Source: Amphibiibacter pelophylacis (lineage in GTDB: Bacteria > Pseudomonadota > Gammaproteobacteria > Burkholderiales > Burkholderiaceae_C). Taken from it: a DNA stretch of 64,000 nt. The stretch is from the NCBI RefSeq assembly GCF_037688875.1, contig NZ_JAWDIE010000013.1:1-64000 (forward strand), written 5' to 3'. This document shows positions 19,679-26,464 of the stretch, piece by piece; positions within the stretch are counted from its first letter, which is position 1, and each line of letters opens with the position of its first letter. The translations under genes and the position numbers were made by a program. Under the pieces are notes generated by a model that saw only the letters and a list, made by a program, of their open reading frames with translations, ran no database searches and was not told the DNA's origin.

Positions 19679-20416
19679 ATGATCGAACTCAAACAGGTTT
19701 CCAAATGGTATGGCAAGGTGCAGGTGCTCAACGAGTGCACCACGCAGATCGCCAAGGGTGAAGTGGTGGTGGTCTGCGGCCCGTCGGGCTCAGGCAAATC
19801 CACGCTGATCAAGACCATCAACGCGCTGGAGCCCTTCCAGAAGGGCGAGATTTTCGTCGACGGCGTTGCTGTGCACGACCCCAAAACCAACCTGCCCAAG
19901 CTGCGCTCACGCGTGGGCATGGTGTTCCAGCATTTCGAGCTCTTCCCCCACCTGTCGGTGACCGAGAACCTGACGCAGGCGCAGGTCAAGGTGCTGGGCC
20001 GCAACCCGAGTGACGCCGCCGCGCGCGGTCTGAAAATGCTGGACCGTGTGGGCCTGATGGCGCACAAGGACAAGTTCCCCGGACAGCTGTCCGGCGGCCA
20101 GCAGCAGCGCGTGGCGATTGCACGGGCGCTGTCCATGGACCCCATCGTCATGCTGTTTGACGAACCCACCTCGGCGCTGGACCCGGAAATGGTCGGCGAA
20201 GTGCTGGACGTGATGGTGGGCCTGGCCAACGAAGGCATGACCATGATGTGCGTCACGCACGAAATGGGCTTTGCGCGCAAAGTGGCCAGCCGGGTGATTT
20301 TCATGGACGTGGGCGGCCGCATCCTGGAAGACTGCTCGCGCGACGAGTTCTTCCAGAACCCCGACGCCCGTCAGGCTCGCACCAAGGATTTCCTGGGCAA
20401 GATCCTGCAGCACTGA
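19679..20416 (+). CDS. gltL: Glutamate/aspartate ABC transporter ATP-binding protein GltL
   Basis: This 245-residue ATPase energises the importer. Walker A is Gly-Pro-Ser-Gly-Ser-Gly-Lys-Ser-Thr (34-42). The signature is Leu-Ser-Gly-Gly-Gln-Gln-Gln-Arg, and Walker B Met-Leu-Phe-Asp-Glu-Pro-Thr-Ser-Ala-Leu-Asp. The switch histidine is in Val-Thr-His-Glu-Met-Gly-Phe-Ala. Length and motifs match polar amino-acid transporters. It is the last gene of gltIJKL and ends 53 bases before a bidirectional terminator. Confidence 0.96.
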   Translation: MIELKQVSKWYGKVQVLNECTTQIAKGEVVVVCGPSGSGKSTLIKTINALEPFQKGEIFVDGVAVHDPKTNLPKLRSRVGMVFQHFELFPHLSVTENLTQAQVKVLGRNPSDAAARGLKMLDRVGLMAHKDKFPGQLSGGQQQRVAIARALSMDPIVMLFDEPTSALDPEMVGEVLDVMVGLANEGMTMMCVTHEMGFARKVASRVIFMDVGGRILEDCSRDEFFQNPDARQARTKDFLGKILQH

Positions 20417-20469
20417 TTGCCTGTGCGGCGCCCGTGTCCCCCCACCCGGCACGCCTGGCCCGCCCACAA

Positions 20470-20500
20470 AAAACCCGGCCACCTTGCGGTGCCGGGTTTT
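20470..20500. terminator. Bidirectional terminator between gltL and livF
   Basis: AAAACCCGGC pairs with GCCGGGTTTT; inside it ACC/GGT pairs around a TTGC loop with one bulged C. A-rich and T-rich flanks serve both strands, matching the convergent arrangement of gltL and livF. Confidence 0.9.
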
Positions 20501-20538
20501 ATATTTCAGGACCCGAGAGTCGCGGTCATGCGCCCACC

Positions 20539-21285
20539 TCACTCACCCAGATAAGCGGCGCGCACGCGTGGGTCGCTGAGCAGATCGTGGCCGGTGCCCG
20601 TCATGGTCACTTCGCCCGAATCCATCACGTAACCCCGGTCGGCCAGTTGCAGGGCGCGCGTGGCGTTCTGCTCGACCAGCAGCACGGTCACGCCGCGCTG
20701 GTGAATATCGGCGACCACCTCGAAAATCTTGTCGACCATGATGGGCGACAGGCCCATGGAAGGCTCGTCCAGCAGCAGCACCTTGGGCTGGGTCATCAGG
20801 GCGCGGCCCATGGCCAGCATCTGCTGCTCGCCACCCGACATGGTGCCTGCGAGCTGGTTGCGGCGCTCTTTCAGGCGCGGGAAAATGGCGAACACCTTGT
20901 CGATGTCATCCAGAATGCCCTGCTTGTCGTTGCGGATGTAGGCGCCCATCTGCAGGTTTTCGGTGATGGTCATGCGCGTGAAGGTGCCGCGCCCTTCAGG
21001 CACCATCACCAGGCCCTGGCGGACCAGATCCCAGGGGCCCTGGCGGGCGATGCTCTGACCCATGGACTCGATGGTGCCCGACAGGATGGGCTGGGTGCCG
21101 GTGACGGCCTTGAGCGTCGTCGTCTTGCCCGCGCCGTTGGCGCCGATCAGGCTGACGAGTTCGCCCTGGCGAACTTCAAAGCTGATGCCTTTGACGGCCT
21201 GGATGCCGCCGTAGGCCACGCGCAGGTCGGTGGCCTTGAGCAGCACCGGGGCGCTGGAAGAGGATGGGGATGCTTGATTGGTCAT
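20539..21285 (-). CDS. livF: Branched-chain amino-acid ABC transporter ATP-binding protein LivF
   Basis: This is one of two ATPases of a LIV-type (HAAT family) importer. The 248 residues include Walker A Gly-Ala-Asn-Gly-Ala-Gly-Lys-Thr (48-55), the LivF-typical Val-Pro-Glu-Gly-Arg-Gly-Thr-Phe stretch, Met-Ser-Gly-Gly-Glu-Gln-Gln-Met, and Walker B Leu-Leu-Leu-Asp-Glu-Pro-Ser-Met-Gly-Leu. A Ser/Pro-rich N-terminal tag of about 13 residues precedes the domain. It is last in the livH-M-G-F operon, 24 bases after livG. Confidence 0.94.
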   Translation of the reverse strand: MTNQASPSSSSAPVLLKATDLRVAYGGIQAVKGISFEVRQGELVSLIGANGAGKTTTLKAVTGTQPILSGTIESMGQSIARQGPWDLVRQGLVMVPEGRGTFTRMTITENLQMGAYIRNDKQGILDDIDKVFAIFPRLKERRNQLAGTMSGGEQQMLAMGRALMTQPKVLLLDEPSMGLSPIMVDKIFEVVADIHQRGVTVLLVEQNATRALQLADRGYVMDSGEVTMTGTGHDLLSDPRVRAAYLGE

Positions 21286-21309
21286 AAGGGACGTCCTGTT
21301 CCCGTCTCG

Positions 21310-22101
21310 TCAGTGGGCCGCGTGACCGGCGCCCAGATAGGCCTCGATCACCTGCTCGTTGCGCTGCACCTCAGCCGGGGTTCCTTCCACGATCTGCTTG
21401 CCGTAATCCAGCACGGTGACGCGGTCGCACAGACCCATCACCAGCTTCACGTCGTGCTCGATCAGCAGGATGGTGCGGCCGTCGTTGCGGATGCGGTCGA
21501 TCAGCTCGCGCAGCACGACTTTCTCGGTGCCGTTCATGCCGGCGGCAGGCTCGTCCAGGGCGATCAGGTGCGGATCGGTGGCCAGCGCTCGGGCGATCTC
21601 CAGACGGCGCTGGTCGCCGTAAGACAGCGTACGGGCGCGCAGCTGCGACATATTGCCGATGCCCACGTAATCCAGCAGCTCCTGGGCGCGGTCGCGGATC
21701 TCGGCCTCTTCGCGCAGGAAGGACGGCGTGCGCAGGATGGCCCCCAGGATGCCAGAGCCCGTGCGCACGTGGCGCCCGACCATGACGTTCTCCAGCGCCG
21801 TCATCTCGCCAAAGAGGCGGATGTTCTGGAAGGTGCGCGCGATGCCGGTCTTGGCCACCTCGTGCACCGCCGTGGGCTGGTAGGGCTTACCGCCCAGCTC
21901 GAAAGTGCCCGAATCGGGCGTGTACAGCCCGGTGATGACGTTGAAGAAAGTCGTCTTGCCAGCACCGTTGGGGCCGATCAGGCCAAAAACCTGGCCCTTG
22001 CGGATGGTGATGCCGACGCCGGACAGGGCCTGGAGGCCGCCGAAACGCTTGGAAACGTTGGTGACCTTGAGGACTTCAGGAGCAGTTTGGGTGTCAGTCA
22101 T
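21310..22101 (-). CDS. livG: Branched-chain amino-acid ABC transporter ATP-binding protein LivG
   Basis: This second ATPase has 263 residues. Walker A is Gly-Pro-Asn-Gly-Ala-Gly-Lys-Thr (43-50). The LivG-specific Gly-Ile-Ala-Arg-Thr-Phe-Gln-Asn-Ile-Arg-Leu-Phe motif follows, and then Leu-Ser-Tyr-Gly-Asp-Gln-Arg-Arg-Leu-Glu-Ile-Ala-Arg-Ala-Leu and Asp-Glu-Pro-Ala-Ala-Gly-Met-Asn. The C-terminal tail after Glu-Ala-Tyr-Leu-Gly is short, as usual. It starts ten bases after livM. Confidence 0.95.
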   Translation of the reverse strand: MTDTQTAPEVLKVTNVSKRFGGLQALSGVGITIRKGQVFGLIGPNGAGKTTFFNVITGLYTPDSGTFELGGKPYQPTAVHEVAKTGIARTFQNIRLFGEMTALENVMVGRHVRTGSGILGAILRTPSFLREEAEIRDRAQELLDYVGIGNMSQLRARTLSYGDQRRLEIARALATDPHLIALDEPAAGMNGTEKVVLRELIDRIRNDGRTILLIEHDVKLVMGLCDRVTVLDYGKQIVEGTPAEVQRNEQVIEAYLGAGHAAH

Positions 22102-22111
22102 GACGCAGTCC

Positions 22112-23203
22112 TCAGGCGGTTTTGACGGGCGCGGCCTTGCCGTGCTCTTTGGAGGGCCACAGGCCGCGCGGGCGCACCAGCATGACGGTGATCATGGCCA
22201 GCGCAATCAGCAGCTGGCGCACGATGGCCGTATCAATGCGGCCCCCAGTCATGCTCTGCAGATCGCCCAGCATGTAGCGCAGCAGTTCGGGCAGCGCGGC
22301 CAGCAGGATGGCGCCAATGACGACGCCCGGAATGTGGCCAATACCGCCCAGCACGACCATGGCGACGATCATGATGGACTCCATCAGGCTGAACGATTCC
22401 GGCGAGATGAAGCCTTGGAAGGATGCGAACATGGCGCCGGACACGCCGCCAAACGTCGCGCCCATGCCGAAAGCGGCGAGCTTGAGGTTGCGCGTGTTCA
22501 GGCCCATCGCCTTGGCGGCGATTTCATCCTCGCGGATGGCCATCCAGGCGCGGCCGATGCGGGAGCGCTCCAGCCGCGAGCTGATGATCACGCAGAATAC
22601 CGCCAGCACCAGGAAGAGGTAGTAATACATCTCGACCGAGGTGATGGTGAGGCTGCCCAGGTGCTGCGTCTGCCCGAAATTGAAGCCGCCCAGGTGCAGC
22701 GGATCGATCTGGTCTATGCCGCGCGGGCCATTGGTCAGGTTGATCGGCTGCTCCATGTTGTTCATGAAGATGCGGATGATCTCGCCAAAGCCCAGCGTCA
22801 CGATGGCCAGGTAGTCGCCGCGCAGCTTGAGCGTGGGTGCGCCCAGCAGCATGCCCAGCATCCCGGCCAGCAGCGCCGCCATCGGGATCACCAGCAGGAT
22901 GGGCAGATGCAGGCCATTGGGGAACATGGCCGCAATCCAGGCGAAGTTCTTGGTCAGGTGCGGCGAGGACAGCCAGGCGTACATGTAGGCGCCGATGGCA
23001 TAAAACGCGACGTAGCCCAAATCGAGCAGACCGGCGTAGCCCACCACGATGTTCAGGCCCAGCGCCAGCATCACGTAGAGCAGCGCCAGCGCCATCACGC
23101 GCACATAGCCCTGGCCGAAGTGGCCGACGACCAGCGGCAGTGCCGCCAGCGCGATGGCCGCGATCACAAAGAGAACCAGTTTGGAGGTTTTGCTGTTTGT
23201 CAT
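22112..23203 (-). CDS. livM: Branched-chain amino-acid ABC transporter permease LivM
   Basis: This is an inner-membrane permease with 363 residues and about nine to ten helices. The LivM hallmark Ala-Leu-Gly-Leu-Asn-Ile-Val-Val-Gly-Tyr-Ala-Gly-Leu-Leu-Asp-Leu-Gly-Tyr-Val-Ala-Phe is near residues 42-65. A cytoplasmic loop with Arg-Ser-Arg-Ile-Gly-Arg-Ala-Trp-Met-Ala-Ile-Arg-Glu-Asp-Glu is conserved for ATPase contact. It begins 12 bases after livH, so the two permeases are cotranslated neighbours. Confidence 0.94.
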   Translation of the reverse strand: MTNSKTSKLVLFVIAAIALAALPLVVGHFGQGYVRVMALALLYVMLALGLNIVVGYAGLLDLGYVAFYAIGAYMYAWLSSPHLTKNFAWIAAMFPNGLHLPILLVIPMAALLAGMLGMLLGAPTLKLRGDYLAIVTLGFGEIIRIFMNNMEQPINLTNGPRGIDQIDPLHLGGFNFGQTQHLGSLTITSVEMYYYLFLVLAVFCVIISSRLERSRIGRAWMAIREDEIAAKAMGLNTRNLKLAAFGMGATFGGVSGAMFASFQGFISPESFSLMESIMIVAMVVLGGIGHIPGVVIGAILLAALPELLRYMLGDLQSMTGGRIDTAIVRQLLIALAMITVMLVRPRGLWPSKEHGKAAPVKTA

Positions 23204-23215
23204 GGGTTTCTCCTG

Positions 23216-24145
23216 TCAGGCGCGGTCGGCCACGCGTTCGCCCATCAGACCGGACGGCCGCAGGGTCAGCACCAGAATCAGCATCAGGAAGGAGAGCACG
23301 TCCACGTACTGGCTGCCAAACACCCCGTTGGTCAGCTGGCCCAGATAACCGGCGCCCAGCGCTTCGACCAGGCCCAGCAGCAGGCCGCCCACCATGGCGC
23401 CGGACAGGTTGCCAATGCCCCCCACCACCGCCGCCGTGAAGGCTTTGAGACCCGGCAGGAAGCCCATGGTGTGCTGCACGGTGCCGTAGTTGGACGCCCA
23501 CATGATGCCGGCCAGCGCGGCCAGCACAGCACCGATGATGAAGGTCGCCGAGATGACGGTATCGGGCTTGACCCCCATCAGACCGGCGACGCGGGGGTTC
23601 TCGGCCGTGGCGCGCATGGCCCGGCCCAGCTTGGTGCTGTTGACCAGCCACTGCAGCCCACCCAGCACGAAAGCCGTCAGTGCCAGGATCATGATCTGCG
23701 TGTTGGTGATGACAGGGCCGTCCGTCCACAGGGAAATCACATCCAGCGGCAGGATGGACGGGAAGGGCTTGGGGTTGGGCCGCCAGATGATCATGGCCAG
23801 CGTCTGCAGCAGCAGCGACATGCCCATGGCGGTGATCAGTGGCGACAGACGCGGCGAATTGCGCAGCGGCCGGTAGGCCACTTTTTCGATCACGAAGTTC
23901 AGTGTGGCGCAAGCCGCAGACGCGACGACCATGCACAGCAGCAGAAGCAGCCAGGGCGGCAGACCGTGATCCTGCAGGGCGGTAGCCAGTGACCAGGCCA
24001 CCATCGCGCCCACCATAAGAATTTCGCCGTGGGCAAAATTGATCAGGCCAATGATGCCGTACACCATGGTGTAACCGAGGGCTACAAGGGCATACATGCT
24101 GCCCAGGACCAGACCGTTGATGATCTGCTGTACAAAAATGTCCAT
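23216..24145 (-). CDS. livH: Branched-chain amino-acid ABC transporter permease LivH
   Basis: This is the first gene of the operon, a 309-residue permease of about eight helices. The N-terminus (Gln-Gln-Ile-Ile-Asn-Gly-Leu-Val-Leu-Gly-Ser-Met-Tyr-Ala-Leu) and Gly-Leu-Ile-Asn-Phe-Ala-His-Gly-Glu are diagnostic for LivH. The EAA-like loop reads Arg-Ala-Thr-Ala-Glu-Asn-Pro-Arg-Val-Ala. No livJ/livK binding-protein gene lies on either side, so the periplasmic subunit must come from elsewhere. A leader of about 120 bases after a TACAAT box could hold an attenuating hairpin. Confidence 0.93.
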   Translation of the reverse strand: MDIFVQQIINGLVLGSMYALVALGYTMVYGIIGLINFAHGEILMVGAMVAWSLATALQDHGLPPWLLLLLCMVVASAACATLNFVIEKVAYRPLRNSPRLSPLITAMGMSLLLQTLAMIIWRPNPKPFPSILPLDVISLWTDGPVITNTQIMILALTAFVLGGLQWLVNSTKLGRAMRATAENPRVAGLMGVKPDTVISATFIIGAVLAALAGIMWASNYGTVQHTMGFLPGLKAFTAAVVGGIGNLSGAMVGGLLLGLVEALGAGYLGQLTNGVFGSQYVDVLSFLMLILVLTLRPSGLMGERVADRA

Positions 24146-24173
24146 AAAAATCCCTGTCAGTCAGCGAAATCCA

Positions 24174-24208
24174 CAAAAAGCCGGGGCCGATAGGCTGGCT
24201 TCGGTTTT
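24174..24208 (-). promoter_or_regulatory. Possible attenuator hairpin in the livH leader
   Basis: On the minus strand CCGAAGCC (24197-24204) can pair with GGCCCCGG (24181-24188) around an eight-base loop with two central mismatches, followed by C and five T. It ends about 29 bases before the livH ATG. The stem is imperfect, so a regulatory role is only a suggestion. Confidence 0.3.
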
Positions 24209-24264
24209 GCCCCCACCGGACCTTTTGGGTCAGACCAGCCTTTCGACCGACCAGTGAGGGCTGG

Positions 24265-24270
24265 ATTGTA
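24265..24270 (-). promoter_or_regulatory. Candidate minus-10 box for livHMGF
   Basis: The hexamer TACAAT on the minus strand lies about 120 bases upstream of livH in the rarA-livH gap. No good minus-35 sits 16-18 bases upstream. The rest of 24209-24357 contains a perfect 12-bp palindrome (CCAGGGCCCTGG, 24309-24320) without a T run, so no clear terminator for rarA is seen. Confidence 0.3.
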
Positions 24271-24357
24271 AGGCGAGAGTTTGCGCTTTCATCCCCCGGC
24301 AACGTGGGCCAGGGCCCTGGTAATTTCCCTTGAATTGGGCCCGGATCGACCGCCGAT

Positions 24358-25734
24358 TCAGGGTTTACCGCCCGCCGACGCCTCTCGCGCGGCCGCGTCC
24401 AGCGCGCGCAACTGGGCGAGCTTCTCGGCGATTTTCAGCTCCAGCCCGCGGGGCACGGGCTGGTACCAGCGCGGTTCGGGCAGGCCGTCGGGCAGGTAGG
24501 TTTCGCCAGCGGCGTAGGCGCCGGGCTCGTCGTGGGCATAGCGGTAGTCATGGCCGTAGCCCAGCTCTTTCATGAGCCGGGTGGGCGCGTTGCGCAGTTG
24601 GACGGGCACCTCACGGCTGCCGTCGCGCTTCACGAAGGCTTTGGCCTGGTTGTAGGCGTTGTAACCGGCGTTGCTCTTGGCCGCGACGGCCAGGTAAATG
24701 ACCGCCTGGCCCAGCGCCAGCTCGCCCTCGGGGCTGCCCAGACGCTCGTAGGTCAGCGCGGCGTCGTTGGCGATCTGCAGGGCGCGCGGGTCGGCCAGGC
24801 CGATGTCCTCCCAGGCCATGCGCACGATGCGGCGCGACAGATAGCGCGGGTCGGCGCCGCCGTCCAGCATGCGGGTCAGCCAGTACAGCGCCGCGTCGGG
24901 GTGCGAGCCGCGCACCGATTTGTGCAGCGCCGAAATCTGGTCGTAGAAATTGTCACCGCCCTTGTCAAAGCGCCGCGCGTTCAGGCTGAGCGCCTGCTCC
25001 AGAAAGGCGGCGGTGACTTCGGCCACCCCGGCGGCGCGGGCGGCCGTGCGCGTCTGCTCCAGCAGGTTGAGCAGGCGGCGCGCGTCGCCATCGGCGTAAC
25101 CGACCAGGGTGGCGCGAGCGAGCTCGTCCAGCTCCAGCCCGTCAAGCGCCTCAGATTGCGCGCGCTGAAGAAGCTGCAACAGCTCGGCCTCAGACAGCGA
25201 CTGCAGCACGTAGACCTGCGATCGCGACAGCAGCGCCGAATTGACTTCAAAAGACGGGTTTTCGGTCGTCGCGCCAATGAAAATCACCAGCCCACTCTCG
25301 ACAAAAGGCAGCAGCGCGTCCTGCTGCGCCTTGTTGAAGCGGTGAATTTCGTCGACAAACAGCAGCGTCTGGCGGCCCCGCGCCTGGTTCTGTGCGGCCT
25401 GCTCCATGGCCGCACGGATGTCTTTCACACCCGAAAAAACGGCTGAGAGGGCGATGAATTCGCAGTCGAACGCCGTCGCCGTCAGCCGCGCCAGCGTGGT
25501 CTTGCCCACGCCCGGCGGGCCCCAGAAAATCATGGAATGCGGCTGGCCCGATTCAAACGCCAGGCGCAGCGGGCGACCTTCGCCCAGCAGATGAGATTGC
25601 CCGATGACCTCATCCAGATGCGTCGGGCGCAGCGCTTCGGCCAGCGGCGAATGGGCGCCCGGTCCCGGGCCTGCCGGAAGCCCGGCTTTGGCCGCAGGCG
25701 GTGGCGCCTCGTCGCCGAACAGGTCAGGCGCCAT
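24358..25734 (-). CDS. rarA: Replication-associated recombination protein A (RarA/MgsA)
   Basis: This AAA+ ATPase acts at stalled replication forks and is related to clamp loaders and Mgs1/WRNIP1. The 458 residues show Walker A Gly-Pro-Pro-Gly-Val-Gly-Lys-Thr (72-79), Walker B Leu-Leu-Phe-Val-Asp-Glu-Ile-His-Arg-Phe-Asn-Lys and sensor 1 Gly-Ala-Thr-Thr-Glu-Asn-Pro-Ser-Phe. The C-terminal tetramerisation and DNA-binding part has Gly-Ser-His-Pro-Asp-Ala-Ala-Leu-Tyr-Trp. An Ala/Pro-rich N-terminal stretch of about 30 residues is variable. It follows lolA by 17 bases in the conserved ftsK-lolA-rarA order. Confidence 0.96.
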   Translation of the reverse strand: MAPDLFGDEAPPPAAKAGLPAGPGPGAHSPLAEALRPTHLDEVIGQSHLLGEGRPLRLAFESGQPHSMIFWGPPGVGKTTLARLTATAFDCEFIALSAVFSGVKDIRAAMEQAAQNQARGRQTLLFVDEIHRFNKAQQDALLPFVESGLVIFIGATTENPSFEVNSALLSRSQVYVLQSLSEAELLQLLQRAQSEALDGLELDELARATLVGYADGDARRLLNLLEQTRTAARAAGVAEVTAAFLEQALSLNARRFDKGGDNFYDQISALHKSVRGSHPDAALYWLTRMLDGGADPRYLSRRIVRMAWEDIGLADPRALQIANDAALTYERLGSPEGELALGQAVIYLAVAAKSNAGYNAYNQAKAFVKRDGSREVPVQLRNAPTRLMKELGYGHDYRYAHDEPGAYAAGETYLPDGLPEPRWYQPVPRGLELKIAEKLAQLRALDAAAREASAGGKP

Positions 25735-25751
25735 GCCGCTGCCGCCCGCGC

Positions 25752-26447
25752 TTACTGGCTGAGCACTTCCACCCCTTTGGGCGGGGTGAAGCGGAAATCA
25801 GCGGTATTGACGCGCGCATTGGCCTGGAAGCGCTCGAAGCGGATCACCGAGCGCTGGCCCAGCGCATCGTCGATCTCCAGCGTGGCCAGGCCGCCGTCTT
25901 TCAGGCCCATGCGCAGGGTCTTGACGCTGCCTCCTTCCTGGCGCGGCGTGGCCTGCACCCAGGATTGGCCGTCGCGCGCGGGCAGATCTTTGATTTCGAA
26001 CGATTTTTCCAGGTCGCCCCCGGCCAGCACGGCCACCGGCGTGGACGCCAGCGCCTCGCTGGCCTTGCGTTTGGTCACCTGCGCCAGGTCCTGGTCGTAG
26101 AACCACAGCGTCTGGCCGTCAGACACGATGGTCTGCTGGTAGGGCTTGGTGTACACGAAGCGGAAGCGGTCGGGGCGCACGAAACTGAACTCGCCCTGCG
26201 AGGTCGATTTGGGCTTGTCGTCGCGGCCCAGCACGGTCTGGGTGAAGGTGCTCTGGCCCGACTGCACGGTGGTCAGGAAGGCCTTGAGCGCGGCGCTGCC
26301 GCTCTGCGCTGTCTGCGCGGCGGGTGCCGCCGTCTGCGCCAGCACCGCCGCCGGAGCGGCCAGGGCCAGCGTCAGGCTGCCCAGCGCGGTCAGCGCCAGC
26401 GTGCGGCATCGTCGGTGAAAAACCGGGGTGAAAGGGGCAAAGCGCAT
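25752..26447 (-). CDS. lolA: Outer-membrane lipoprotein carrier protein LolA
   Basis: LolA ferries lipoproteins across the periplasm from LolCDE to the outer-membrane receptor. The 231-residue precursor has a long signal region (about 1-38, ending near Val-Leu-Ala-Gln). The mature domain shows the Gly-Glu-Phe-Ser-Phe-Val-Arg-Pro-Asp-Arg-Phe-Arg-Phe-Val-Tyr and Leu-Trp-Phe-Tyr-Asp-Gln-Asp-Leu motifs. The first basic residues (Arg-Arg-Cys-Arg) make an unusually long n-region; a shorter start is possible but none has a better context. It sits between ftsK and rarA on the same strand. Confidence 0.93.
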   Translation of the reverse strand: MRFAPFTPVFHRRCRTLALTALGSLTLALAAPAAVLAQTAAPAAQTAQSGSAALKAFLTTVQSGQSTFTQTVLGRDDKPKSTSQGEFSFVRPDRFRFVYTKPYQQTIVSDGQTLWFYDQDLAQVTKRKASEALASTPVAVLAGGDLEKSFEIKDLPARDGQSWVQATPRQEGGSVKTLRMGLKDGGLATLEIDDALGQRSVIRFERFQANARVNTADFRFTPPKGVEVLSQ

Positions 26448-26464
26448 GGTGAAATCGTCCGGGT

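Noticed and set aside
20248..22125. 625-codon plus-strand frame across livF and livG
   Set aside because: Opposite strand carries two intact ATPase genes; the plus frame has no motif and no ribosome binding site.
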